Assembly (NCBI GenBank): GCA_018466975.1
Contig: JAENRS010000020.1
Span: 1 to 64,000 of the forward strand
Origin: Sparassis latifolia
Taxonomy: Eukaryota > Basidiomycota > Agaricomycetes > Polyporales > Sparassidaceae
Direction: 5' to 3'
Length of the DNA: 64,000 nt
Position numbers and translations under genes: made by a program. Under the pieces are notes generated by a model that was not told the DNA's origin, did not search any database, and saw only the letters and a list, made by a program, of their open reading frames with translations. Within the stretch, counting starts at the first letter, position 1. Every line of letters begins with the position of its first letter. Below, one piece after another: positions 47,568 through 58,704 of this stretch.

Positions 47568-49246
47568 ATGAGCCGGCATACACTCGCCAACTCGGGATCT
47601 GTCCTTGCCCAGGTCGAAGCAAGACTGGCAACTTCCCTCATTGGAGGAGCTGAGCGGGCAGTGGTTCGATCGATTGAAGCGGAAGAATTTGAGTCGGCCC
47701 CGCTCTTGAATCCACCGATAAGCACAGGGATGACAGAGACTAGAGAAAAAACTGCAAGAATTATCATGAAGAGCTCAGCAGTGTCTGAGGCAGAATATGC
47801 TCAAGTACAGCTCATTAATACTTTTTCGACAGACTGGTACTCACCGCCTCATATTGGGTTCCCAAGCTTCTCAGACACTTGAGACACCTTTTGCGCGTGT
47901 ACTGCGATACCAAGATCACAGGCCATAAACCTGTTGAGTTCGGGTACTGCGATGATCACAACATGAATACCATATGTATTGACCTGCACCAAGCGCGCCT
48001 CTTCCTGCAGCTCAAACCCTCGTGCTCTTCCCAGACATAGAAGCTTTCTTCCTGGATGAGAAGCTCGACATCGGGAAATGGCGCCTCGAAGCTCAGGAGG
48101 CCAGCGACGCAGTCGATTCAGACCCTGAAGATGAAGATGAAGATGAAGATGAAGAGCGCGCTTTATTGCTTCAAAAGAAGTCGATGGAGGACTTGGCTGC
48201 CAGTCATATGGTCTGCTTCGTTGCAGACTTACTTGTGGCTCTCGTGCTAATCTCACCCGTGGACAACAACGAGAGGCAACGGGCAGATCGTGCGATGGAA
48301 AGATTAGTGAAGTACTCGACACTCTTAGTGTGGAGGAACGCCGTCGGAAGCCTCCTCACCGATGCTATGCTTCCGTTATACCGGTCGATCTCACCCTGCT
48401 ATTTGCACATGTCGGTGGCCTTCCTACACTATTCCACGATTGGGTACGTGGGTTTTGAGTATACCGTTCATGTTACTCATTGAAACTTTTGATCAGGCGC
48501 GGAGTGCCTCGAAAACCTTATGCCAGAAGACAGTGGAAACACTACCGAGCAGAGCTTGGGAGCATCAGACGGAAACGTCGCTGAAAGGTGTGATGCACGG
48601 TCTCATTTGCAAGGTGGAGGATGGTGAAGATTTAGTGGTTTGTGAGAACTCCAAGTCCTACTCCACTCATCCTGATCGATATGAAAAACAGGCCACTCCG
48701 CTCTTTGCACGCATCATACACGAGATGTACTCTCACTACGGTCTGGAGCCATTCGTGCGCGGAGCTACCTTGTCGCAGAACACAATTTTATTCTTTTTCC
48801 TTCACCGCCGCATAGCGCGTAAGCCCGATGCATATCACCCGCCCTCAGAGATGCTTGGACTCCTGGAGAAGTATAAACATGTACCACGTGCAACACGCAG
48901 ATGTCATGGCTGGATGATCCTCCCCATCTCTGTCCAGTGGCACTGCTTGACTGAATTTGGATGCGCATATGCAGAGTGCCTCGAGCGAATGACTCTTCTG
49001 GAACTTAGGCGGAAGCGGGAGAGGGGAATCTGGAATGTGGAGGTCGAGAGTAGACTCTATCGTTGGGGAGTGGGCAGCGTTTGCGCAAGGTGTGTTGCCT
49101 TGAATGTATCCATGATAATTGTCGCTAGCCGCAGATGTGTTTGCTACTGTTTGAGGAGTTGCCAGAAGGCCGATTGGAAAAAACACAAGCTCAATTACAA
49201 ACGGCACGCACCCCGAGACGAAAATGCGGTCAAGATCGAGATTTGA
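47568..49246 (+). pseudogene. MYND zinc-finger protein, decayed inverted copy
   Basis: This is an inverted paralogue of 53816-55540. Exon 1 (47568-47804) matches it (ESAPLLNPPISTGMT). Exon 2 (47867 onward) reads LLRVYCDTKI. Then a net 19-nt deletion near 48015-48035 shifts the frame before DIEAFFLDEKLDIG. A second frame change occurs near 48375, so GGLPTLFHDW is out of frame. Later exons encode TLPSRAWEHQTETSLKGVM, ATPLFARIIHEMYSHYGLEP and CLRSCQKADWKKHK. In the MYND finger the last ligand Cys is Tyr (HKLNY versus HKPQC in the intact copy). The protein family has a large N-terminal helical part and one C-terminal MYND finger that binds protein partners. Confidence 0.85.
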
Positions 49247-50576
49247 ATCCATTACTTGCCGTTCCGGTCGTCGATTTTATCACCTGTGGCAGGAAACTTA
49301 CCGCAGAATGAATCAATGACTTCATAGTCTGTATTCAGAGATTCGTGACTTGACGAGAACGACTGCAGCCGGCTAAAATGTTAGAACCGGACAAGTTCTG
49401 GAGTTGCTCCTGGAAACTAGGTATATATTGCGGAAACATCTATTTGTCGCACATGGACGTGAGTTGCCAAATCCGTATAAGTCTGTTCTACCAAGGTTAC
49501 GCCAGCCCATCTCTTTCGGAAATCGGAGAAGTGAGAAAGAAGGCGAATCTGACTCTTCACAGCCCACCCGAACGCGTACATGCTCTTCAGTAGTCGGCAG
49601 ACCAGCTCCCATGCTTATGGTGGCTGAGGAAACGAGAATCTTGATGATCAACCACTCGGCCAGACCTAGAAGTTGGCACACATCGTTGTAATCTGCGCAG
49701 CCGGTATATTACAAGGAGATGACTCCGCAGACGCGTCGACGGTACTGGGTCTTCCACATTTTAGCGCTACCTGGCCTTGCATTTCCAGCTCGAACTTGGC
49801 TAGAAGCTTGCACATAGTGGTGGTGAACAGTCGTGATAGTAGTTAGAATTGCCAGATCCAGCAGCTGGCCCGGGGATGCCAGGATATGCTCCACCTGAGA
49901 AGTACGAAGTAGTATATTCACATCATGCACGCCAGATCAGTCAACAAGACACTTACAACATCGAACGACAGCAGTCAGACAACTGCAGTGCGCGCGCACG
50001 ACCAGTTGACACGACCAATTGAAACACATCACGGTCATCCAGAAATCGTATTCCAACTGCAAGATATGATTGAATCCATTTTATTTTCTCACGTTACGCT
50101 CATAACTAGGGTCATTGATTTCCCGGAGATGCCTGCAAGATTGTCGAAGGGATCAAAGTAAGGTTCAAAAAGAATAAAACTCACATCCCTTGTGATGGAG
50201 GGGTTCTGCGGTAGCTTCTGTTCCCTGCTGGGCCGTCATCACTTATACACTCCAATTCTTGCAACAAGCGATCTCAAGGCGTTGATAATAGCTTCAGGCG
50301 AAATGACAGTAAGTCCAGACTGCATATGTACTTGACTGAAACGAGGGAAGTTCCCCCCCAGATGAAGGTGGTTGAAGGCCACACGACCAGACAGTCCGGG
50401 AAAACATCGGAAATACAGTGCACCTGCTTCTCCTCCTGCGTTGCATATAAGTACGCTGCTTACCCTCGAGGGATGTCCCAGGCTACTTTCTCCGACGCAT
50501 TGTCTTTTCTCACTACACACGCGGAAGCGGCGAAAGTTTTGCTTGATTTTGCTGGATTTTTGGTGAATAATCCAAG
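49247..50576. other. No gene recognised
   Basis: Short frames only. Contains the promoter of the beta-glucosidase gene. Confidence 0.4.
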
Positions 50577-53500
50577 ATGCCGCCCTCGGATTTCGCAAAC
50601 GTAGACCTTGCGGACGTCGTCGACCAACTCACCACGGACGAGGCGATTCTGCTCACTGCTGGTGTCGGCTTCTGGCATACTCACGCCATTCCTCGACTCA
50701 ACGTCCCGGCGCTCAAAGTCAGTGACGGACCGAATGGCGAGTACAGGACGCATCTACGTTGTCGTACCGCACTGATTAGTCCATAGGCATTCGGGGTAAC
50801 CACTTCTTCATGGGTACACCTGCTAAATGTTTACCATCGGCTACTGCTCTCGGAGCCACGTTCGATCCCGACCTACTGCATGATGTTGGTCTCAAGCTCC
50901 TCGCGCAAGAGGCCAAGCTCAAAGGCGCGTCTGTTCTTCTCGGTCCGACCTGCAATACCCAGCGAAGTCCGCTTGGCGGCAGATCTTTTGAGTCGTTCTC
51001 TGAGGATCCTCACCTATCTGGCATGATTGCTGCCTCCTACGTCAAGGGTGTCCAGGAAGGCGGAATCGCGGGATGCATCAAGCACTTCGTCGGAAATGAC
51101 AAGGAGGACGACCGGATGGCGTACGACTCAATCATGTCTGAGCGCGCCCTGAGGGAAATATACCTCATGCCGTTTATGTTGGCAGAGAAGTATGCCAAGC
51201 CGTGGAGCTTCATGACTGCGTAAGCAGCTTTTACCAGGTTCGCTCTCTCTATACCGAGATTTGCTGCGTCTTCAATAGATACAACCGCGTGAACGGGACG
51301 CACGTCTCGGAGAACCCGAAGATCATCCGTGATATACTCCGCAACGAATGGGGCAGCGACGCGACTGTAATGAGCGACTGGTTCGGCGTGTACTCTATTG
51401 ACCACGCAATTAACGCGGGTCTTGATCTCGAAATGCCCGGCACGAACAAGTGGCGAACGCTCGACCTTATGAACAGATCGTACGTAGCTCCGGCGCCATT
51501 ATTTCGCAAAGCACTCAGGCTGAAACTCTAAATTGCAGAATCCAGAGCCGTAAGATTATGCGCCGTACGGTGAAGGAACGCGCTGCTAAGGTCCTTCAAC
51601 TCGTCCAGAAGTGTGCGCGGGCCGCGCCCGAAGTGTGTCTTCAGCTCAACTTTTGTCCGCTTCCCTGATACGCTGCTGTAGATTTTGGACGGTGATGGCC
51701 TTGAGCGCACGGTGGACACGCCTGAAGAGAAGGCACTCATGCGTCACCTTGCCACGCAGTCTATTGTGCTTCTGAAGAACGACAAAGGTGTGCTGCCACT
51801 GAAGCCTAAGGTTCACACCTCCCGTGCGTGCATAGACTTCGGATTTTGACGCGTAATTCACAGGAGCAGAATTTGAAGAAGATTGCGATTGTAGGCGGAA
51901 ACGCGAAAGCGCTCGTGCTTAGCGGTGGTGGGTCCGCCGCGCTTAAACCGAGCTTCTTCACGACACCCCACGACGGCATCGTTGCCGCACTCGGCGAGGT
52001 TGACAAGAACGTCGAGATCACATACTGCGAGGGTGCTAGAGGTGAAGACAACCTTCCGAGCCTCGCTCTGTCATTTCGCGCTGACGAAGTCACCCAGCGT
52101 ATATGCAGATGCCGTCGCTCGACTACGACATTTTTACGGACAAGGGACAGCGCGGTTGGATCGGTTCTTTCTACTCGCACGAGAGCGATAACAGCATGAC
52201 GCCTCTGTCGGAGCCCGTTGTAGATCGCTACATTGACGAGACCCGTATTTTCTTCAGGTGGGCTATCGTGGAGAGAATAAAGCCGACATATCGCTGATTA
52301 TTTACTACAGCACCTCGTACGACGAACGTCTGACGAAACGATGGACACTGAAGCTCAAGGGCCAGCTCAAGCCACGTCCGTACGACTGCCAGTTCGAGTT
52401 CGGGCTTTTGTCCGCAGGTCGAGCCCGCGTACGTGCTCTCTGTTATCGGTATATTTTCCTAGCTCATTCCTGGACCTCAAGCTCTATGTCGATGGAAAAC
52501 TCTTGGTCGACAACTGGACGAAGCAGCGCCGTGGTTCTGCTTTCTTTGGCTCCGGTTCCGAGGAAGAGAAGGGAATATACCCGCTCAAGGCCGGTATTGC
52601 ACACTCGATTCTCGTCGAGTATTGTAACGTTCGCGCGCCCGCTGATGACGACCTCGATGAAATGCTGATGGACTCAAACCCGGGCGTGCGGCTCGGCGGC
52701 GCGGAGGTCGAGGACCCGGATGCGCTGATGGAGCGGGCGGTGAAGCTCGCGAGCGAGGCTGACGCTGTAGTTGCCGTCGTTGGGCTCAACGCGGATTGGG
52801 AGACGGAGGGCTACGACCGCACAACGCTCGCGCTCCCGCAGCGCACAGACGAGCTCGTCTCACGCGTCGCGCAAGTGAACGCGCGCACGATCGTCGTCAC
52901 CCAATCGGGCTCTAGCATCACCATGCCTTGGGTTGACCAGGTGCCCGCAATCGTGCATGCATGGTACCTAGGGAACTCCACGGGGGAAGCGATTGGGGAC
53001 GTCCTGACAGGCAAGGTTAACCCGAGCGGCCGGCTGAGCCTGACGTTTGCGAAGCGTCTCGAGGATTTCCCGAGTCATGGACATTTCCACTCGGAGAACG
53101 GGAAAGTGCGATATGCGGAAGATCTGTTTGTTGTACGTGATATCACAAGCGTGCGCTGTTTGTCGAGGAAGTGTTGATCAGTACCTTATCTTCCAGGGCT
53201 ATAAGCACTTCCATCACAGAAAGATCGAACCTCTGTTCCCCTTCGGGTACGTCATCCTAGCTCTAGTCATTTCCTGGGCAGCTTTTAGTCGTTTGATCCT
53301 AGATACGGTCTGTCGTACACGACATTCCAATATTCCGATCTCAAGCTCTCCAAGCCTGCAGTCTTCAATGGCGAGTTCGAGCTAACCGCCTCCGTTACCG
53401 TCACCAACACGGGTACCGTTGCGGGTTCGGATATCGTGCAGCTCTATGTTACGCTGCCGAGCACATCTGAGCTCACGCACCCGCCACTGATGCTCAAGAA

Positions 53501-53717
53501 GTTCGCGAAGGTCAAGAATCTAGCACCTGGCAAGCGCATAAGCATCGTGTTGGAGCTGGACAAGTACGCTGTGTCTTACTGGGAGGACCGAATCTCGCGC
53601 TGGGTTGTCGAGACCGGGGAATACCTCGTGCGCATTGGCAAGAGTAGTGCTCCAAAGGACTTGGGCTTGGCGGCGACCTTCACTGTGGAGAAAGGTTTCG
53701 AGTGGAATGGATTGTAG
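50577..53717 (+). CDS. GH3 beta-glucosidase, intracellular type
   Basis: Eleven exons: 50577-50736, 50787-51219, 51279-51479, 51539-51632, 51682-51810, 51864-52041, 52098-52257, 52311-52428, 52482-53132, 53197-53246 and 53303-53717. They total 862 codons plus stop, the usual length. The first intron is GC-AG (AATG/GCGAGT); no GT donor there keeps frame. Domains in order: GH3 N-terminal barrel with [32 protein letters not shown] and the nucleophile Asp231 in VMSDWFG; GH3 C-terminal domain with SIVLLKND; a PA14 domain inserted at about 395-545 ([13 protein letters not shown]); then [11 protein letters not shown] and a fibronectin III-like end. It releases glucose from beta-glucosides such as cellobiose. 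No signal peptide is seen, so it probably acts inside the cell. It is flanked by inverted MYND copies. Confidence 0.95.
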
Positions 53718-53815
53718 GATTGCAGTGAAACAATACCAAGATCTAAGTAGATATTACGTAGCATCGAGGGCATCCACAAGTAGGTAGATGGTAGAGACAC
53801 AATGATGAAACCGGT

Positions 53816-55540
53816 TCAGATTTCCACCTCGACCTGACTCTGGTCCTTTGCGCTGTGCAGCTGGCATTGTGGCTTATGTCTCTTCCAATCAGCCTTCTGG
53901 CATGTCCTTGAGCAATAAGACACGTATAGGCAACTGAGAACACCATGAGAGATTAACCTTTCTAAAGCCTTCCGAAAAAGAACGCACCTTTTGCAAGCCT
54001 TACTGGCACCTCCCCATCGGAAGAGTTGATCCTCTACCTCAGGATCCCTTACACCTCTCACACGTTTCTCCTTCAATTTCTCAAGGGCGTCCTTTTCTGG
54101 GCAAGTTAGATTCGCGCATCCAAAATCTAAGCCGGTCAGGCAGTCCCACCTGCCAGAGACAGGAAGGCTTATCCACCCGTGACGCTTACGCGTGGTCCGG
54201 GGGACGTTCTGATACTTCTTCAGGAGTGCAAGCAGCGCAGACTGCGTGCGGTATGCATCGGGCTTGCGTGCGATGCGGCGATGCAGGAAGAGGAAGAGGA
54301 TGGTGCTGTGCGAGAGGGTGGATCCTCGCGCGAATGGCTCGAGGCCGTACCGAGAGTAGATCTCATGTATGATGCGCGCGAAGAGCGGGGTTGCCTGTGT
54401 TCGGACTTGTCAGTTGTGCCAATAAGGACAACGCAGTATGCGGACTCACCACAAGGTCTTCCCCATCAGCTTCCAACTTGTGGATGAGGCCTAACATGAC
54501 GCCCTTAAGGGATGCCTCAGTCTGGTGTTCCCAAGCCCTGCTTGGCAGCATCTCTACCGCTTTTTTGCAGTAACCGTCCTTGGCTGAGCTCTGCGCCTAA
54601 TTCAAACCGTCAACACACTTTCCATCGCACTATGCGTTGTGGGCGAACAGACAAACCCAATCATCATATAGCGAGGGAAGACCACCAGCGTGCGCAAATC
54701 GAACCAGAGACTCTTTCGATGCGTATAATGGGCGCAGAGTGTCAGTGAGGGGGTCACCGAGCGCTCTCCTCCACATCGGAAGTGTCGAGTACTGCACCAG
54801 TCTTCCCATAGCCCGCTCAGCCCGCCTCCTTTCGGTGATGTCCACTGGGGGTATGAGCACGAACGCGACCAGCAGATCCGCCACAAAGTAGACCATATGA
54901 TATGCGGCTAAATCCGACCCTGATGAATCCTCCAGCTGCATGACCCGCTCTTTATCGTCATCGTCGGACTCGGGGTCTGCATCGACGGAATCGCTGACTT
55001 CCTGGGCCTCCAGCCGCCATTGACCGATGTCAATCTCTTCGTCGAGGAGGAATGCTTCTATATCTGGTGCAGCACTGAAAAGCGCACGAAGACGCGCAGG
55101 CGACAGCTGCAGATAAACGCCTGCGCGATGCAGATCCAGCCCGACGTCGTGGATATCCCTAGCATCGCAATACTTGAATTCCGCGGGCTTGCGACCGCTA
55201 ATCTTTGCGTCATAGTACACGCGCAACAAATGCCTCACACGTCTGAGTAGGTCCGGAATCTACAACGGTGCGGCCTGAGCTTTGTCCGCGAAATACCATC
55301 GCATAAACCTGCCTGAATATACTCAGCTTGCGATATCGCTGATGTCTTCAAAACGATGTCGTTCAATCTTTTCAGCGTATCAGTCATTCCTGTCTCTATT
55401 GGTGGGTTTCGAAGCGGTGCCGACGTGAAGTCTTCTCCAAAAAGTGACCGGGACATCTTGAGTAATTGCGTCCCGGCGGTGGCACTGGCCAATCTGGCTT
55501 CAACCTTAGCAAGGATGGAAAAATTGGAGTGTCCGTTCAT
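53816..55540 (-). CDS. MYND zinc-finger protein (intact copy)
   Basis: Exons 55540-55313, 55259-54657, 54596-54450, 54394-53988 and 53933-53816 give 500 codons plus stop. Intron 1 has a GC donor (CAG/GCAGGT); the only GT nearby breaks the frame. The N-terminal part is helical. A Ser/Asp-rich acidic stretch is at about 145-165 (DADPESDDDDKE), then conserved LPSRAWEHQTEASLKGVM and HHxHG-like motifs typical of mushroom MYND proteins. The finger spans the last 70 residues: GCANLTC, then after a spacer ACKSC (split by the last intron), YCSRTCQKADWKRHKPQC. All ligands are present. MYND fingers bind proline-rich partners. The exact role is unknown. The stop lies about 100 nt from the 3' end of the convergent beta-glucosidase gene. 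Confidence 0.88.
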
Positions 55541-56927
55541 TTTTAGCTCGACTACAGTGTGGAGAGGCTGATAAGAGCGAAACAAGTAGACGCCGGGGTT
55601 GCCTGGGCGAAAATTAACACGGTGCACGTGACCGTGACTCATTGGCAGCAAGGTTGCTTGTCTCATTAATATTTCTGCAGCGAATACAGAGAAAACGAAG
55701 AACTACGTGCTGGTACGTACTGGCTGGCGAGTCCTGAAAACCCTGCGGCAGAACCCTCAAACGCCCTCCGTGGGCATGCTCCCGAACAAAGTTGACCCAC
55801 AGACTGCGCCACAGTGACCAGTTAGGAATAGACGTTCAGTGTCAGAGTAATCGCACATACACCTCTTGCCGGAGAAATCCTCGGGCACCGCTATCTGAGA
55901 CGAAGAAGGGTGCAGACACTGATGTGCAAGTCATCTTGTAGTCGCGCAGTTCTATTAATCCCCAACACGTCATTTCAACTTTCAACAGGTTGGTCGGCGG
56001 CTTCCACACCAACAGTCACAACGCCCTGCCAGCGATCTTCAAGCGGTGAGTCCCCTCTATATCTCTGATGCCGGCCTTGAACTGATTTTTTCATGTACGT
56101 AGAGTGGGAGAAATCACGACTAAGAACGTAAAGAAGCGAATTTGTGCGGCGTGGTTTCTATCTCGTGGCTTCTCTTCACTGAGGAGGCGTCAGTGCACCC
56201 GTCATCTCGATTGAAAGCATCTGAAATTTTGAAAGATGATGTCTGTGAGTTTTTTGTCATCTTAGTGAAAGAGCTGACCTTTTAATGACTTATGGAAAAG
56301 TCGCGGTCCATATATAGTTCCTCTTTGAAGATGAGTGCTTGGAAGAGCCTAGTCCTCATCGACGGTCACTTTGATACCCACCGAGTTGGATGTAGAGTGT
56401 TGAAACATCGCCAGATTTCACATCACCATACATATGTACATCGGTGTTGCCACGGCCTCTACATGTCACGACATGTCACCGCACGTGCAGCGTGACGCAT
56501 CGCGCACCGTTCTTTTCCAGTTCAACTGGAATCAACTTTCATTACCGCTGAGTACACAGGTCGTACATATCCGTCCAATCCGGATCTATGATCAGAATCA
56601 AACGAGGACCTGAGAGAACCCTCCAATAACATCGATACACTCAGTACAATGCGATGCCGGGCAGAAATGATTGCGTGTTTGTGTCTTTGTATATGAGATG
56701 ATGTGGTGACGCGAGGGGAGCGGAAAGACATGGGTTGTATGTATGCAATGAGGGTGGACATAGGTGAGTGAGAAAAGTGAGATGGAAATGATGGGGTGCG
56801 GAATCCATGAGGGGCACACGCCCTGCGTGCACCCGTGTCGCAGTCGTTTGGGTCGTAAGAATGAGGCATAAGTGATCTTGAGTCCTGAGAAACAAAAGAG
56901 ACGGTCCTGGCATCGATCCAATGACAG
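55541..56927. other. No gene recognised
   Basis: A plus-strand exon-like piece at about 55990-56046 (VGGFHTNSHNALPAIFKR, then GTGAGT) is flanked by an AG and a good donor, but I find no partner exons. The rest is empty. Confidence 0.3.
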
Positions 56928-58028
56928 CTATTCAGAGAATACGATCCGAGAGAGCGACGATGGCGGGCGTGCCGGCAAGGCCAGCTCGACCTTCTCGTCT
57001 TTTGACCTCGAACGACTAGCACTGCGATCTCTGTGTCGCAAAGTCAGCACTGCCACGAGCTGCGGCATGGTGAGCGTGTACGGGGGCGGCATCCTTGTCG
57101 CCAGCGGAGCAGACGGCACGCACGTTGTGGGAGGGGGGGCCGACGAGGCATCGTGGACCTCGTTCGCACGACGTCCACACGACAACTGGTCGTCGAACGG
57201 GACTGGTTGGCAGCCTTGAGCGATAAGGTCCAGCCAGAGGCGCTTGGCGAGAGCGATATCCTCCGCTGCGAACGCGTCCTGCAGGTTCGTTTGTATGTTA
57301 CGTGCGCGCCAGGCGATACTCTGGTGCACTATCGCGAGGAACTGCGCGTCGGAGACGCTTCGCCTCTCTTTTCGGGCGCGCCTTTGGGGTGGGCCACCGG
57401 CAAGTATGCTTAACTTTCGCCCGCCACCGTCCGCGGACCGCGACTCCAGCTTGCGCTGACCCATGCGTCTGGCGGAACGACGCGGAATCAGAAGGCCCGG
57501 ATCTGCGTAAAGGTTGTTCTCGCCCCTTTGCAACAGGGAGTTGTGGCTAGGTTCAGACCACGAGAGCGAGGACTTCGCGCGTTTGCGGACGTTGCGGACG
57601 ACGGTTTGCGACGCGCCTCCGTCATTGTAGGCGTCCAGTGCAGCCGCAGATAGTTCTTCCTCGTAAAAGTCGCGTAAGATCGGATGCGTATCCTTCTGCG
57701 ACACGTCGTTTCGTCCGGTAGGACATGGAATGGGCGACGATGGGAATGGAATGAAGTTGGTAGGCATGTCAGATACAGGCGAAGGAGAAAGACAAGCGGT
57801 GGTGGCACAGGACGCGTTCGTGTTCGAGATTGATACGGTCGGGGATGCCTTGCTGAAGACCTGAAGACGAGGAGCCCTCGCGTTGTTCTTGATGTTCGTC
57901 GAGCCGTCGCAGCCCTTTTGGGTTGGGCGTTGTGGCCTGGAAGAGCGGGGCATCGGAATGCGCATCGCGTCGCAAACACCGAGAATCGAAACGAGTACTT
58001 CCCCAGGAAACCAGTTAGTATGGAGCAT
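56928..58028 (-). CDS. Unknown protein, single coding exon, 366 aa
   Basis: The open frame runs further upstream, but the first ATG in a good position is at 58028, after a pyrimidine-rich leader. The middle is rich in Ser, Pro and Arg. A distinct helical segment near residue 270-315 (SDAQFLAIVHQSIAWRARNI, then AKRLWLDLIAQG) looks conserved. The C terminus has an Arg/Ser-rich stretch (RHRDRSASRSRSK). No known domain is recognised. A TATA element at about 58354 and a GTAAGT donor at about 58236 suggest a 5'-UTR intron. Confidence 0.6.
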   Translation of the reverse strand: MLHTNWFPGEVLVSILGVCDAMRIPMPRSSRPQRPTQKGCDGSTNIKNNARAPRLQVFSKASPTVSISNTNASCATTACLSPSPVSDMPTNFIPFPSSPIPCPTGRNDVSQKDTHPILRDFYEEELSAAALDAYNDGGASQTVVRNVRKRAKSSLSWSEPSHNSLLQRGENNLYADPGLLIPRRSARRMGQRKLESRSADGGGRKLSILAGGPPQRRARKERRSVSDAQFLAIVHQSIAWRARNIQTNLQDAFAAEDIALAKRLWLDLIAQGCQPVPFDDQLSCGRRANEVHDASSAPPPTTCVPSAPLATRMPPPYTLTMPQLVAVLTLRHRDRSASRSRSKDEKVELALPARPPSSLSRIVFSE

Positions 58029-58353
58029 AGATGTTGCAGAGGAGAAGGAAGGAAGGGTGAACCGCAGTTTGGGAGCCCGGCGAGTGTATACAGAGAGGGA
58101 GAAGTGAAGATAGCTCACTCTACGTTGAGAGAAAGGAACTGAAAGGTTCGGCCTGCAGGCTACAGTGCGACGACCTCTGGTGTTTTCGCGACATGTGAGC
58201 ACTGGAAGTCTATGCATGCATTCGGTGGCTGAGACTTACCGGAAACAGCAGCGAAATCGAACAACTTCTCCTGGAGCAACCCCCAGAACAAGAACCACAA
58301 ACGACGGCCGGCGCTGTTGGTCGCACGAGTATTCAACAAGAGAAGGGGACGGC

Positions 58354-58361
58354 TTATATAC
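58354..58361 (-). promoter_or_regulatory. TATA box, likely of gene 56928-58028
   Basis: Minus-strand AGTATATAAGCCG. With a GTAAGT donor at about 58236 this suits a leader with an intron before the ATG at 58028. Confidence 0.45.
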
Positions 58362-58704
58362 TGTACAGGGCAATGGCGTGACAACAAGGAGCGCCAGCCA
58401 ACCCCAACCCCGCCGCCAGCGTGTCGCGCTTAGCTTGGCACGTGGCCAACTCCGCGGCTTATCACCGTGACTGGCATATGCTGCGGCAGGTTTCAAGTTA
58501 AGCTCAATGTCACCATTGTCATGCTACTTGCATGCCACGACTCGTGGCCTTAGTGTCATGTTACTTCTTGATAAATGTACCGTGCAATGCGAAAACTTGG
58601 CGGGAAAGCAGTGGTACGTCGACTCTCGCATCGCTGTGTAACCAACATCCTAAGGGGTGCGGGACATATACACGGTCTTTCTCACATTGATCTGAACAGA
58701 TACT

